The position numbers and the translations under genes are program-made. Below are positions 39,459-49,685 of a stretch of 64,000 nucleotides of DNA, in pieces (the first letter of the stretch is position 1; every line of letters begins with the position of its first letter). The DNA is taken from NCBI GenBank assembly GCA_024641475.1, contig JAHECZ010000004.1:36019-100018 (forward strand), written 5' to 3'. The notes beneath the pieces were generated by a model, which had not been told where the DNA came from, ran no database searches, and saw only the letters and a list, made by a program, of their open reading frames with translations. The stretch is from Gammaproteobacteria bacterium. GTDB taxonomy: Bacteria; Pseudomonadota; Gammaproteobacteria; UBA6429; Thiohalophilaceae.

Positions 39459-40262
39459 ATGAATCGAGTTAGCCGGACCCTCGGCCGAGCATTGGCAAAT
39501 TACCTGGATAAACCCGTCCAGCAGTACACCCCGTTTGCGGTTTCTGATCCGGCGACTTTACAAGCATGCCTGCGTCCGGGCGATGTGCTGTTGGTAGAAG
39601 GGAATCATCGCATCAGCACGGCAATCAAATATCTGACGCAATCCACCTGGTCGCATGCAACATTGTATGTTGGCGATTTGTTGCGCCAGGAAAATCCACA
39701 GGAACCTGCCGCAGCTTTAATCGAAGCGGATTTGCAACACGGTGTCATCGCGGTACCACTGGGTAAATACGCCGGATTTAATACCCGCATCTGTCGCCCG
39801 GTTGGTTTATCACGCGACGATTGCCACCGGGTGGTTAACTTTATGATTAGCAGCCTGGGTATGGCGTATGATTTAAAAAATATCTTTGATTTGCTGCGCT
39901 ACCTGTTACCGCAACCACCGGTTCCAATGCGATGGCGTCGTCGCATGCTGGCGCTGGGTTCAGGTGATCCCACTCGTGCTATCTGTTCTACCCTGATTGC
40001 CCAGGCCTTTCAGGAAGTACGCTATCCGATACTGCCATTGATCAGTACGGTCTTCGCTGCACCCAATAACCAGGGTGAGCATTTACTGAAAGAGATCCTG
40101 CACATTCGTCACCACAGTCTGTTCACTCCGCGCGACTTTGATATCTCGCCGTATTTCAAGATCATCAAACCGACCATCGAAACCGGTTTTAATTATCAAT
40201 CCCTGGAATGGGCACAGACAGCCAATCCCGCCACTGAACAAGTTTTTGAAACATCGAATTAA
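39459..40262 (+). CDS. YiiX-like permuted papain-fold (NlpC/P60 superfamily) hydrolase
   Basis: 267 aa, no clear signal peptide. Seen in the permuted order of this group: His in WSHATLYVGD (about residue 67), acid in LIEADLQHG, and Cys in AICSTLIAQAF (about residue 174). The N-terminal RPGDVLLVEG is also typical. YiiX/YebB-like proteins are suggested to cleave amide or thioester bonds of lipids or peptides; the substrate here is unknown. Convergent with spoT. Confidence 0.82.
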   Translation: MNRVSRTLGRALANYLDKPVQQYTPFAVSDPATLQACLRPGDVLLVEGNHRISTAIKYLTQSTWSHATLYVGDLLRQENPQEPAAALIEADLQHGVIAVPLGKYAGFNTRICRPVGLSRDDCHRVVNFMISSLGMAYDLKNIFDLLRYLLPQPPVPMRWRRRMLALGSGDPTRAICSTLIAQAFQEVRYPILPLISTVFAAPNNQGEHLLKEILHIRHHSLFTPRDFDISPYFKIIKPTIETGFNYQSLEWAQTANPATEQVFETSN

Positions 40263-40276
40263 TAACCAAATAACTG

Positions 40277-42412
40277 TCACTTGGTGACACGGTATATCCG
40301 CATCACCTTTTCCAGATGCCGCAGACGGCGCATGACGCGGGCAAGGTGGACACGATTCTTGACGGTGACAGTAAAGCGTAATTCGGATTGCGAACCATCG
40401 CGTTCGTCGATACTGACGCTTTCAATATTGGATTCGGTTTCGGCAATAACGGCAGCGACCGTGGCCAATACGCCGCGCTGATTTTGCACCAGCAAGCGCA
40501 ATTCCACCGGGAAGTCGCCTTCCACCTTATCTTCCCATTCCACATCGATCCATTTTTCCGGTCGATTGCGGTATTCCGCCACGTTCTTGCAAGTCTGCGA
40601 GTGAATCACAATACCACGGCCGGAACTGACGAACCCAAGGATCGGATCACCGGGAATCGGTCGGCAGCATTTCGCATACGTCACCACCGCACCTTCCGTA
40701 CCCTTGATCGCCAGTGGTCGCGGCCGTTCCTTTTCACCGACCGTACTGCTACGTTCTTCCTCACCGTACATGAAAGCTCGCGCAATCACGATCGACATCT
40801 GATTACCCAGACCAATTTCTTCCAGCAGATTATCGAGACTGGCCAGATTAAATTCCTTGAGCACCTTGGTAATGCGTAATTCGTCGAGTTTGTCCACGTC
40901 AAACTCGTAAGGCTCCAGGCTCTTATTGAGCAGATGTCGCCCCAGACGCACCGCTTCATCCTGTTTGAGATTCTTCAGGTAATTGCGGATATTCGACCGC
41001 GCTTTCACCGTTTGCACGAAATTGAGCCAGGCAGGATTAGGTCGTGCGCCCGGTGAAGTAATGATCTCCACCGTCTGACCATTATGCAACTCCGTACGCA
41101 ATGGCGTCAGGCGTCGATCGATCTTCACGGCGACACAACGGTTACCGACATCGGTATGCACGGCATAAGCAAAATCAATTGCGGTGGCACCACTGGGTAA
41201 TACCCGGATCTCGCCCTTGGGGGTGAACACATAGACTTCATCCGGAAACAAATCGATCTTGACGTTCTCAAGAAACTCCACCGAGTTACCGGCGTGCTGT
41301 TGAATTTCCAACACATTGTGTAACCATTGCCGCGCGCGCGCGGCAGCATTGCTACCAGCCTCATCACCACTCTTGTATAACCAGTGTGCCGCAATACCAC
41401 CCTCGGCAACCTTATGCATGTCTTCGGTGCGGATCTGTACTTCAATCGGCACACCATACGGACTGAACAACACGGTGTGCAATGACTGATAGCCATTGGC
41501 TTTGGGGATCGCTATATAATCCTTGAATTTGCCCGGCACGGGTTTATACAGATTATGCACCGCGCCGAGCACGCGATAACACATGTCGACGCTATCCACG
41601 ATAATTCGAAACGCATACACATCCGTCACTTCATTGAAGGACAAATGTTTGCCACTCATCTTCTGATAGATGCTGTTTAAATGCTTTTCACGGCCTATCA
41701 CCACGCTTTGCAGATTTTCCTGCCGCAGACGTTCGGTGAGCGATTGTTCGATTTTTTTAACAATCTCCTTGCGATTACCGCGCACCTTGCGAATATGATC
41801 TGCCAGCACTCTGGAACGGAGTGGATACAATGCGGCGAACCCAAGATCTTCGAGTTCCAGGCGCACCTGATTCATGCCGAGACGATTGGCAATCGGCGCA
41901 TAAATTTCCAGTGTCTCGTGAGCGATGCGACGGCGTTTCTCCAATGACATCGACGTCAGCGTACGCATATTATGCAGGCGATCGGCAAGCTTGATTAAGA
42001 TGACACGGATATCCTTGGTCATCGCCAGCATCATCTTGCGAAAATTTTCTGCCTGCGCTTCACGGCGGCTGCCGAATTCGATATGGGTAAGTTTGCTGAC
42101 GCCATCAACCAGTTCGGCGACTTCGCTGCCAAACAGACTGACGAGTTGTTCTTTGGCGGTTGGGGTATCTTCAATGACATCGTGGAGGATTGCGGCGATG
42201 ATGCTCTTGTGATCCATGCGCATCTCCACCAGGATGCGCGCTACCGCGAGTGGATGATAGATGTAAGGCTCACCGCTGTTGCGATGCTGACCATCATGCA
42301 TTTCCGCGCCAAATAAATAAGCCCGATAAACCTCAGCGATTTGATCGGGCTCCAGATATTTTTCCAGCATTTCGCATAGATGACTGATGCGAAACGCAGT
42401 AGGGTCATTCAC
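40277..42412 (-). CDS. spoT: bifunctional (p)ppGpp synthetase/hydrolase SpoT
   Basis: 711 aa. Order: N-terminal hydrolase HD domain ([11 protein letters not shown]), synthetase domain ([18 protein letters not shown] and [25 protein letters not shown]), TGS domain ([30 protein letters not shown]), then a zinc-finger-like region (CCRPIPGD) and C-terminal ACT. The intact HD motif and the RelSpo motif indicate both activities. It lies 39 nt downstream of rpoZ, the classic gmk-rpoZ-spoT order. Confidence 0.96.
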   Translation of the reverse strand: [711 protein letters not shown]

Positions 42413-42451
42413 CCCCAGCTCTGTCAGTGGCGTGGCAATTGCCAGACCGCC

Positions 42452-42802
42452 TTAAATGCTGTCCTCGTCGGACTCGGGTGCAGCGGCGGCAGGTGCTTCA
42501 ATGACCGGGGCCTTTTCGATCTGTACACCCGGTACATTTTCAATATCTTCCTGCAGGATATCGCTATGCGCAGCACGTTCCTGAGTCGGCATGGGAAGTT
42601 CATCCGGCAAATCCAGAATCGCCACATCGACCAGACCTTCGGCGATTTCACGTAACGCCAGCACGGTGGGCTTGTCGTTTTCCCAGGGCAGTGCGGATTC
42701 CTTGCCATAGGCAAGCTGACGGGCACGTTTACTGGCCAGCAGTACCAGTTCAAAACGGTTTTTTACATGATCTAAACAATCTTCAATGGTCACGCGTGCC
42801 AT
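42452..42802 (-). CDS. rpoZ: RNA polymerase omega subunit
   Basis: 116 aa. Seen: [30 protein letters not shown], the invariant omega N-terminus, and [16 protein letters not shown]. coli omega is 91 aa; this one has a longer C-terminal tail rich in Ala, Pro and Glu. Omega stabilises beta-prime and helps bind ppGpp; it sits directly upstream of spoT. Confidence 0.95.
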   Translation of the reverse strand: MARVTIEDCLDHVKNRFELVLLASKRARQLAYGKESALPWENDKPTVLALREIAEGLVDVAILDLPDELPMPTQERAAHSDILQEDIENVPGVQIEKAPVIEAPAAAAPESDEDSI

Positions 42803-42875
42803 GCTTTACTCCGGGATATATATAAAAGGATAGGAACCGCCTACTCGAGGTGGGCGAAATTATACATGATTGTGG

Positions 42876-43499
42876 TCAGTCCGCCAGCAACTCCGCCAAA
42901 ACACCGTCTAAAGCCTGGCTTTGGCGGGACAAACGCAGGCGCTGACTGGTCACAATAGCCTGTAATTCCATCACCGCGGCGGCAAAATCGGCGTTAACCA
43001 GCACGTAATCGTATTCAGCGTAATGGCGCATTTCCGCGACCGCATCCCGCATACGCCGGGCGATGATCTCGTCACTGTCGGTTTGCCGACCCTGCAAGCG
43101 CTGCAGTAAGGCCGCCCGTGACGGCGGCAGAATAAAAACACCTACCGCATCGGCGCGCCAGCGACGGATCTGCCGTGCCCCCTGCCAGTCGATTTCCAGA
43201 ATCACATCCTGGCCTTTAGCCAGTTGCGTTTCCACCGCTGCCTTGGATGTACCGTAGTAGTTATCGAACACCTTGGCGTGTTCTACAAAGGCGGATTGCG
43301 CAACCATTTTTTCAAAGTTGGGAATATCGATGAAATGATAATTCACCCCATCTAGTTCACCGGGTCGCGGCTTACGTGTGGTGTGCGACACCGATACACC
43401 GATGCCGGCAGTCTGTTGCAGCAACGCCTTCACCAGCGAAGTCTTGCCGGCGCCCGATGGCGCCGAGAATATATAGAGTGTGCCGTTAGCCTGTGTCAT
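42876..43499 (-). CDS. gmk: guanylate kinase
   Basis: GMP to GDP. 207 aa. Seen: P-loop SAPSGAGKTSLV, SVSHTTRKPRPGELDGVNYHF for GMP binding, and EIDWQGARQI. Follows yicC by 15 nt and precedes rpoZ. Confidence 0.96.
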   Translation of the reverse strand: MTQANGTLYIFSAPSGAGKTSLVKALLQQTAGIGVSVSHTTRKPRPGELDGVNYHFIDIPNFEKMVAQSAFVEHAKVFDNYYGTSKAAVETQLAKGQDVILEIDWQGARQIRRWRADAVGVFILPPSRAALLQRLQGRQTDSDEIIARRMRDAVAEMRHYAEYDYVLVNADFAAAVMELQAIVTSQRLRLSRQSQALDGVLAELLAD

Positions 43500-43514
43500 G
43501 GTGATTGCTCGTGT

Positions 43515-44381
43515 CTATTCGATATTCTGTACTTGTTCACGGATCTGTTCGATCAGTACCTTGAGATCCACCGATGCGTTGGTGGTACGGATATCCACCG
43601 ACTTGGAACCGAGCGTATTGGCTTCGCGATTGAGTTCCTGCATCAGAAAATCCAGACGCCGCCCGACGGGTTCCTTGCTTTGTAACACATGACGGATCTC
43701 GCTGATATGCGTGGTGAGACGATCCAGCTCCTCATCGACATCCATTTTCTGCGCCAGCAACACCAGTTCCTGTTCAAAACGTTCGGTGTTGAAATCAATT
43801 TTCAGATCCTGCAGACGCGCCAGTAATTTTTCCCGATACAGTTGTCGAATCTCGGGCAATACCGCGCGCACTTGCGTGACGATCTCGTGCATGGCATCAA
43901 GCCGCGTCAAAATTAATTGTTTGAGTTTGTCACCCTCGCGTTGCCGCATTGACAACATTTCCTGCAACGCCTTGTTCACCAGTTTCATCAGGGCTTGTTG
44001 CAACTCATCCGGATCCACTTGCGGTGCTTGTAATATTTCCGGCCAGCGCAATACTTCCAAAGCACTGACGGCACGATGTTCTTTAAATACGGTATGGATC
44101 TGCTCACAGGCCCTGGCGAGTTCCTGTACCAATTGCTGATTTACCTGCAGGCCTTTGGCATCGACACCTGCCGGTTGATAACGCACAGTGCAGTCCACTT
44201 TGCCGCGTTGCAACAGTTGCTGGATCAATTCGCGTAAACGACCTTCGTGCGGTCGCAACTCATCGGGCAAACGAAATGATGTTTCCAGATAGCGGTGGTT
44301 CACTGAACGCAACTCCAGGGTTAATGTTCCCCACGGGTTGGTCGACTCACTGCGTGCAAAAGCGGTCATGCTGCGTATCAT
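43515..44381 (-). CDS. yicC: YicC family endoribonuclease
   Basis: 288 aa. Begins MIRSMTAFARSE, the YicC signature, and ends with RLDFLMQELNREANTLGSKS and an EQIREQVQNIE terminus. YicC proteins are reported as RNA endonucleases; the acidic residues near the C-terminus (QELNRE) are the likely active site. First gene of yicC-gmk-rpoZ-spoT. Confidence 0.93.
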   Translation of the reverse strand: MIRSMTAFARSESTNPWGTLTLELRSVNHRYLETSFRLPDELRPHEGRLRELIQQLLQRGKVDCTVRYQPAGVDAKGLQVNQQLVQELARACEQIHTVFKEHRAVSALEVLRWPEILQAPQVDPDELQQALMKLVNKALQEMLSMRQREGDKLKQLILTRLDAMHEIVTQVRAVLPEIRQLYREKLLARLQDLKIDFNTERFEQELVLLAQKMDVDEELDRLTTHISEIRHVLQSKEPVGRRLDFLMQELNREANTLGSKSVDIRTTNASVDLKVLIEQIREQVQNIE

Positions 44382-44424
44382 GGCTGGTTCCCCGGTTGCG
44401 TGTTCGGTTCACATTTTAAATGGT

Positions 44425-44454
44425 TTGCAGCCTCGTGGGGTGCCTGCTTATAAA
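44425..44454 (+). promoter_or_regulatory. predicted promoter of the kinase operon
   Basis: TTGCAG (44425-44430) and TATAAA (44449-44454) with 18 bp between, 48 nt upstream of the kinase start, in the gap between divergent yicC and the kinase. Confidence 0.45.
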
Positions 44455-44502
44455 TAGTTGTGCTACCCTTGGCTTGATTGCGTGAGTCCATGATTTCATT
44501 TT

Positions 44503-45414
44503 ATGAATAATACGTCCGAATTTGCCCTGCCACCTGGTACCACCGTGGATGAGTACGTCCTTGAGCAAGTTCTCGGCGGGGGCGGCTTCAGCCTTGTGTA
44601 CCTTGCCAAATCCAATCGCACCAATCAATTGGTGGTAATAAAAGAATACATGCCCAGCAGCCTGGCCATGCGTGCCCCCAATATGGCGGTGGTGTGCCGT
44701 GAAGAGAAAAATAACGATCGTTTTACCCACGGCCGACGCCTGTTCTTTCAGGAAGCCAATACGCTCACCACGCTCAAACACCCGAATATTGTTAATGTGA
44801 TTAACTTCTTCCGCGCCAACGATACAGTCTACATCGTGATGGAGTACGAGGAAGGCGTTAATCTGCAGACGTATATAAAGAAGCATAAAGGCAATCTCAG
44901 CGAGCCCTTCATCAAGGCGGTGTTTCTGCCACTGCTGGAAGGTTTAAAAGTCATTCATAGTCAGGGGCTGTTACACCTGGACATCAAACCCGGCAACATC
45001 CATTTACGCTCCGGCGCCAATCCCTTGTTGCTGGATTTCGGTGCGGTGCATGAAATCATGCAAACCCGTCAGTTCCAGCCCAATCAGGTCGTGACGCCGG
45101 GCTTTTCACCGATTGAACAACTTGATCCCGGTGGTTATGTGGGTCCCTGGACCGATCTCTATGCAATGGGCGCGACCATGCGTGCTTCCATTGAAGGGAC
45201 AGCTCCGCCGCCTTCGCCCGAACGCCGTGAGAAAGACATGTTAAAACCGGCCGCCAGTGCCTTTAAAAAACGCTATTCATCCCACTTGCTGGAAGCCATC
45301 GATTGGGCAATGGAAGTTGATCCGTTATTACGCCCGCAAACTGTCGATGAGTTGATCAATGCCTTAAATGGCAAGTCGCCGCGACAAGACAAGAAACGTT
45401 TATTTAACTTTTAA
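44503..45414 (+). CDS. eukaryotic-like serine/threonine protein kinase
   Basis: 303 aa, soluble, kinase domain only. Seen: glycine loop GGGGFS (25-30), ATP lysine K47 in VVIKEYMP, catalytic HLDIKPGNI (D160), DFG at 178-180, and PGFSPIEQLD in the activation loop with GPWTDLYAMGATM after it. No sensor or membrane domain follows. Two nt separate it from a PP2C phosphatase, so the pair forms a reversible phosphorylation module. It resembles the kinase lobe of PpkA-type enzymes, but no type VI secretion gene is nearby. Confidence 0.93.
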   Translation: MNNTSEFALPPGTTVDEYVLEQVLGGGGFSLVYLAKSNRTNQLVVIKEYMPSSLAMRAPNMAVVCREEKNNDRFTHGRRLFFQEANTLTTLKHPNIVNVINFFRANDTVYIVMEYEEGVNLQTYIKKHKGNLSEPFIKAVFLPLLEGLKVIHSQGLLHLDIKPGNIHLRSGANPLLLDFGAVHEIMQTRQFQPNQVVTPGFSPIEQLDPGGYVGPWTDLYAMGATMRASIEGTAPPPSPERREKDMLKPAASAFKKRYSSHLLEAIDWAMEVDPLLRPQTVDELINALNGKSPRQDKKRLFNF

Positions 45415-45416
45415 CT

Positions 45417-46295
45417 ATGCAATACATTATTGGCCGCACATCACGTTTAGGTAACCGCACCATCAATCAGGATCGGGTGGCGGTGCTTGAGCGCGACAAT
45501 ACCGTGTTACTGGGCATCGGTGATGGCCTCGGTGGCAAAGTCGGCGGTGAAATTGCTGCGCAAACGCTGATTAATGTCCTCGCCAAGGAATTCAAGGATG
45601 TCCAACTGCCGATCGCCGATCCCAAGCAGTTTCTCACTCATGTTCTGCATAAAGCCCACTTTGCGGTGATCGATGCCGGACGTTTCCAGAATCCACCGAT
45701 CAATCCGGGCACAACCGCGGTAGTGTGTCTGATTCAGGAAGGTGTTGCCTGGTGGGCGCATGTCGGTGACAGCCGTCTGTATTTATTCCGCGGCGGCGTA
45801 CCGATTTATCGCACCCGCGATCATTCCGTGGTGGAAAGCCTGTACGAGAAAGGCCGCATCAGTATGCGCAAGCGCGATTCGCATCCGATGAAAAATTATA
45901 TGACGCGTTGCATCGGCCTCACCACCGAAGTACCCGAAGTCACCGTCAGCAATGAAGTACAATTACACGTCGGCGATATCCTGATGCTCTGCTCCGATGG
46001 CTTATGGGAACCGCTGGATGACATGTTGATGGGATCCATATTAATGGAAGGCAAATTCAGTGATGCGTTGAACAAAGCCGCCGAACGCGCCGAAGAAAAA
46101 AGTTATCCCAACTCTGACAACATCACCGCCGCCGCCATCCAGATACTATCGCTGCAATTGGTCGGCAAGGCGCTGAACGAATCGTACGATAAACAGGTGG
46201 TACGTGCCGACCCGGTGCAGACCGCAATCGACGTGATCGAGGAAACCTTCAAGATCTACGAAGATGAGATGGGCAAAAATATGCGCGGTAAATAA
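45417..46295 (+). CDS. PP2C family serine/threonine phosphatase
   Basis: 292 aa. Seen: metal and active-site motifs NQDR (17-20), IGDGLGGK (34-41), WAHVGDSRLYLFR, MLCSDGLWE and NSDNITAA, all in PP2C order. Expected to reverse the kinase encoded just upstream. The last 50 residues are a charged extension. Confidence 0.94.
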   Translation: MQYIIGRTSRLGNRTINQDRVAVLERDNTVLLGIGDGLGGKVGGEIAAQTLINVLAKEFKDVQLPIADPKQFLTHVLHKAHFAVIDAGRFQNPPINPGTTAVVCLIQEGVAWWAHVGDSRLYLFRGGVPIYRTRDHSVVESLYEKGRISMRKRDSHPMKNYMTRCIGLTTEVPEVTVSNEVQLHVGDILMLCSDGLWEPLDDMLMGSILMEGKFSDALNKAAERAEEKSYPNSDNITAAAIQILSLQLVGKALNESYDKQVVRADPVQTAIDVIEETFKIYEDEMGKNMRGK

Positions 46296-46383
46296 CCCGG
46301 TCGCTTGAATCGAACGTTTCAACGCCAGATACCATCTCACCCGGCCAGGATTGAAAAAAACAGTTAATTAAACGGAGGCACCC

Positions 46384-46977
46384 ATGACAGGCGCAATAAT
46401 ATTTCTGGTTATACTTCTCGTTATCGTCTTTTACGTAGTCAGTATTTTCAATAACCTGGTCGCACTGCGTAATCGCTTTAAGAATGCCTTTGCGCAGATC
46501 GAAGTGCAGCTCAAGCGCCGTTATGATCTGATTCCCAATCTGGTGGAAACCGCCAAGGGTTACCTCAAACACGAACGCGAAACTCTGGAAGCGGTGATTG
46601 CCGCCAGAAATACCGCGCTCGCGGGTTTGCAGGCTCTCAAACAAGATCCGGGCAACGCCCAGGCCGTGGCGCAACTCTCCGGGGCCGAAGCTTCGCTGGG
46701 TCAGGCCCTGGGTAAACTCAATGTGGTGATGGAGGCCTATCCGGATTTGAAGGCCAACCAGAACATGATGCAGTTATCCGAAGAACTCACCAGCACCGAA
46801 AACAAGGTGTCCTTTGCACGCCAGGCATTTAACGACGCGGTCATGGCCTACAACAATTTCAAACAATCCTTCCCGCCGATTATCTTTGCCGGCATGTTTG
46901 GTCATGGACCGGATGCCAGCTTGCTGGAATTTGAAGATCATCAGGCGATTCAGGCGGCGCCCAAAGTCAGCTTCTAA
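46384..46977 (+). CDS. lemA: LemA family membrane protein
   Basis: 197 aa. One N-terminal helix (about 5-25), then the LemA core VALRNRFKNAFAQIEVQLKRRYDLIPNLVETAKGYL and a helical bundle, with LSEELTSTENKVSFARQAFNDAVMAYN. Normal length. GGAGG lies before the ATG. It is 11 nt upstream of an M48 protease gene, a common pairing. Confidence 0.94.
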   Translation: MTGAIIFLVILLVIVFYVVSIFNNLVALRNRFKNAFAQIEVQLKRRYDLIPNLVETAKGYLKHERETLEAVIAARNTALAGLQALKQDPGNAQAVAQLSGAEASLGQALGKLNVVMEAYPDLKANQNMMQLSEELTSTENKVSFARQAFNDAVMAYNNFKQSFPPIIFAGMFGHGPDASLLEFEDHQAIQAAPKVSF

Positions 46978-46988
46978 TAATCCGTTAA

Positions 46989-48884
46989 ATGGATTTTTTC
47001 AGTCAGCAACAGCAGGCGCGGGTGCATACCCGCAAGCTGGTGGTTTATCTGACATTGGCGATCATCAGCTTGCTGGCGATAACGCATAGTATCTTTTATT
47101 TCGTGTTTGCCTTCAGCCAGAGCAGCACGCGACATGGACGACGGGTAACGCATATCGTGGCGGATCCCGTCAGCTATGTTAATTCCAAATTATTCTGGTT
47201 CATCACGCTCGCCATTATTGGCATCGTTATTTTTTCCACCTTGTATAAATGGCTGACACTGCGCGCCGGTGGTGCCGTGATTGCTGAACATCTGGGGGGA
47301 CGATTGATCTCCAACACAACCGGTAACTTTCAGGAAAAACGCCTGTTGAATGTCGTGCAGGAAATGGCCTTGGCCTCCGGCACGCCTATTCCACCGGTAT
47401 ATCTCCTCGAAGAAAACGCAATCAATGCCTTTGCTGCAGGTTATAGCCCCGCCGACGCGGTGATCGTTATCACACGCGGAGCGCTTACCCGACTCAGTCG
47501 CGATCAACTGCAAGGCGTGATTGCCCATGAATTCAGCCATATTTTTAATGGCGACGCCCGTTTGAATTTAAATTTGATTGCCATTCTGCACGGCATCCTG
47601 GTTATCGGCTTACTCGGTTACTATGCGATGCGCGGTGCACGGCATGCCGATGGACGTGCAGCCGCCGGATTATTTGGTATTGGTCTGGGGCTGGTGATAT
47701 TAGGTTACGGCGGAATCTTTTTTGGTAATTTGATCAAGGCCGCGATTTCACGCCAACGTGAATTTCTGGCTGACGCAGCTGCAGTACAATTTACACGTAA
47801 TCCGGACGGCATTGCTGATGCACTGAAAATCATTGGCGGCACCAGCGGCAGCCTGTTGGAAAACGTCCATGTCGATGAAGTTACCCATTTATTATTTGCC
47901 GAAGGCAAACACTACGCGGCAAGTTGGTGGGCAACACATCCACCACTGGAAATCCGGATAAAACGGATTGAGCCGCGCTGGGATGGAAAATTTATTACCC
48001 ATGTTGAACCAACGTCTGAAAATGAATCCGATACAATCAAGCCCGGTGCGCCACCGCCGCCTGGCGAAAACATGGTGAAAGCCGCTGCCGTCCTCGCCGG
48101 TATTGCACATATCGGTACCATTGATACAGAGCATCTTGGTTATACCCAGCAATTGATGCAAACCATGCCGTTGCCACTCATTGATACTTCACGCACACCG
48201 GAGGGCGCCGCACAAATTCTGTTAGCGCTGGTGCTATCACAAACCAGCCTGTCTGCCACACTGCATCCCACCGCACAGCAGGCCATCAAAAACAAACGCG
48301 CTGAACACAGCACGATTTTACCCATACTCGAAACATTACCAGAGCGGTTGCGTTTACCGCTGATTGATATTTGCGTTGGCAGCCTCAAACAAGGCTCAGC
48401 TGACGCTGCCGATGCATTTTTACGACAACTGGATGAATACATCGCTCTAGATAAAAAGACCAGCCTGTTTGAATGGTGTTTAAAACGGATTATCAATCAT
48501 CAGGTCGCGACATTTTTCCATCGCAGCGCTACCACGCACACCTTAACCCGAATCAGCAACTGCAGTGATGATCTCAGCATAGTGTTGTCCATGTTTGCCC
48601 AGCTCGACTCCGGGCAGGGGCAACAATCCCTCATCAAAACAATTGCCGACAAATTTCTGCTTAACGGCGTGAGTTATTTACCGCCCGACAAAATCACTGC
48701 CAATACCTTTCAACAAGCTGTCGACCGTTTACAATCATTGCGGCCGCTGGATAAACCCATTGCGATCAAAGCCTGCGCCCAAGTCATTAGCCACGACGCA
48801 ATCGTCGCTGTCAAAGAAGTTGAATTATTACGTGCCTTATCGGCAAGCTGGGATTGCCCGATGCCGCCGCTGCTGGTCAGTTAA
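46989..48884 (+). CDS. M48 family membrane metalloprotease with a long C-terminal domain
   Basis: 631 aa. Two N-terminal helices (about 18-42 and 68-88), zinc site HEFSH at 180-184 with the third ligand in REFLADAAAVQF, and two helices between. About 280 residues follow the protease domain with no motif I know. Resembles HtpX-like quality-control proteases in the inner membrane, but about twice as long. Coupled to lemA. Confidence 0.9.
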   Translation: MDFFSQQQQARVHTRKLVVYLTLAIISLLAITHSIFYFVFAFSQSSTRHGRRVTHIVADPVSYVNSKLFWFITLAIIGIVIFSTLYKWLTLRAGGAVIAEHLGGRLISNTTGNFQEKRLLNVVQEMALASGTPIPPVYLLEENAINAFAAGYSPADAVIVITRGALTRLSRDQLQGVIAHEFSHIFNGDARLNLNLIAILHGILVIGLLGYYAMRGARHADGRAAAGLFGIGLGLVILGYGGIFFGNLIKAAISRQREFLADAAAVQFTRNPDGIADALKIIGGTSGSLLENVHVDEVTHLLFAEGKHYAASWWATHPPLEIRIKRIEPRWDGKFITHVEPTSENESDTIKPGAPPPPGENMVKAAAVLAGIAHIGTIDTEHLGYTQQLMQTMPLPLIDTSRTPEGAAQILLALVLSQTSLSATLHPTAQQAIKNKRAEHSTILPILETLPERLRLPLIDICVGSLKQGSADAADAFLRQLDEYIALDKKTSLFEWCLKRIINHQVATFFHRSATTHTLTRISNCSDDLSIVLSMFAQLDSGQGQQSLIKTIADKFLLNGVSYLPPDKITANTFQQAVDRLQSLRPLDKPIAIKACAQVISHDAIVAVKEVELLRALSASWDCPMPPLLVS

Positions 48885-48968
48885 TTTAGCCAATACGTCT
48901 ATGTGTGGTTCGAGTTAACCACGTTATTTGATATACTCCGCTTTCATTTATTTCTTAAGGTAAACATC

Positions 48969-49685
48969 ATGCGTCCCAGCGGTCGAACCCCTGAGCAAAT
49001 CCGTCCTGTCAAACTCACGCGCCGTTATACCAAACATGCTGAAGGCGCCGTATTAGTTGAATTTGGCGATACCCAGGTGATCTGTACCGCCAGCGCCAGT
49101 ACAGGCGTACCGGGATTTCTCAAAGGCAGCGGCACCGGCTGGATCACAGCCGAATACGGCATGTTGCCGCGCTCTACCGGTTCGCGCATGAGCCGCGAGG
49201 CAGCCAAAGGCAAACAAGGTGGTCGCACCATGGAAATTCAGCGTTTAATTGGTCGTTCACTGCGTGCCGCCGTGGATCTGCAGGCGTTGGGGGAAAACAC
49301 CATCGTGATCGATTGCGATGTGATCCAGGCTGATGGCGGCACACGCACCGCATCGATCACCGGCGGCTTTGTTGCACTCGCGGATGCGATTGCACACTTA
49401 CGTGCTAAAAATAATCTTACTACCAACCCGCTCAAACATCACATCGCGTCGATTTCCGTCGGTGTATTTAACGGTGTTGCGGTTGCCGATCTGGATTACG
49501 CCGAAGATTCAGAATGTGACACCGACATGAATATTGTCATGAACGACGCCGGCGGATTCATTGAGATTCAAGGCACCGCCGAAGATGGTGCGTTTTCAGA
49601 AATTCAATTGCAGCAAATGTTGGCCTTGGGTAAAAATTCCATCGCACAATTAATTACCAAACAACGTGAAGTTCTGTCCACATGA
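48969..49685 (+). CDS. rph: ribonuclease PH
   Basis: Phosphorolytic 3'-to-5' exoribonuclease that trims tRNA 3' ends. 238 aa from the ATG at 48969 ([20 protein letters not shown]). Seen: [31 protein letters not shown] and [34 protein letters not shown]. Overlaps rdgB by 4 nt. Confidence 0.97.
   Translation: MRPSGRTPEQIRPVKLTRRYTKHAEGAVLVEFGDTQVICTASASTGVPGFLKGSGTGWITAEYGMLPRSTGSRMSREAAKGKQGGRTMEIQRLIGRSLRAAVDLQALGENTIVIDCDVIQADGGTRTASITGGFVALADAIAHLRAKNNLTTNPLKHHIASISVGVFNGVAVADLDYAEDSECDTDMNIVMNDAGGFIEIQGTAEDGAFSEIQLQQMLALGKNSIAQLITKQREVLST

Noticed and set aside
41330-41345. GCGCGCGCGCG run inside spoT
   Set aside because: It encodes [10 protein letters not shown] within the spoT frame and shows no sign of slippage or break.
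44416-44886. Minus-strand frame of 156 codons over the kinase start
   Set aside because: Overlaps the glycine loop and promoter of a clear kinase gene; composition follows the antisense of that gene.
44503-46295. Reading the kinase/phosphatase pair as part of a type VI secretion locus
   Set aside because: No tss, hcp, vgrG or clpV gene is within the window; the pair stands with LemA and M48 instead.
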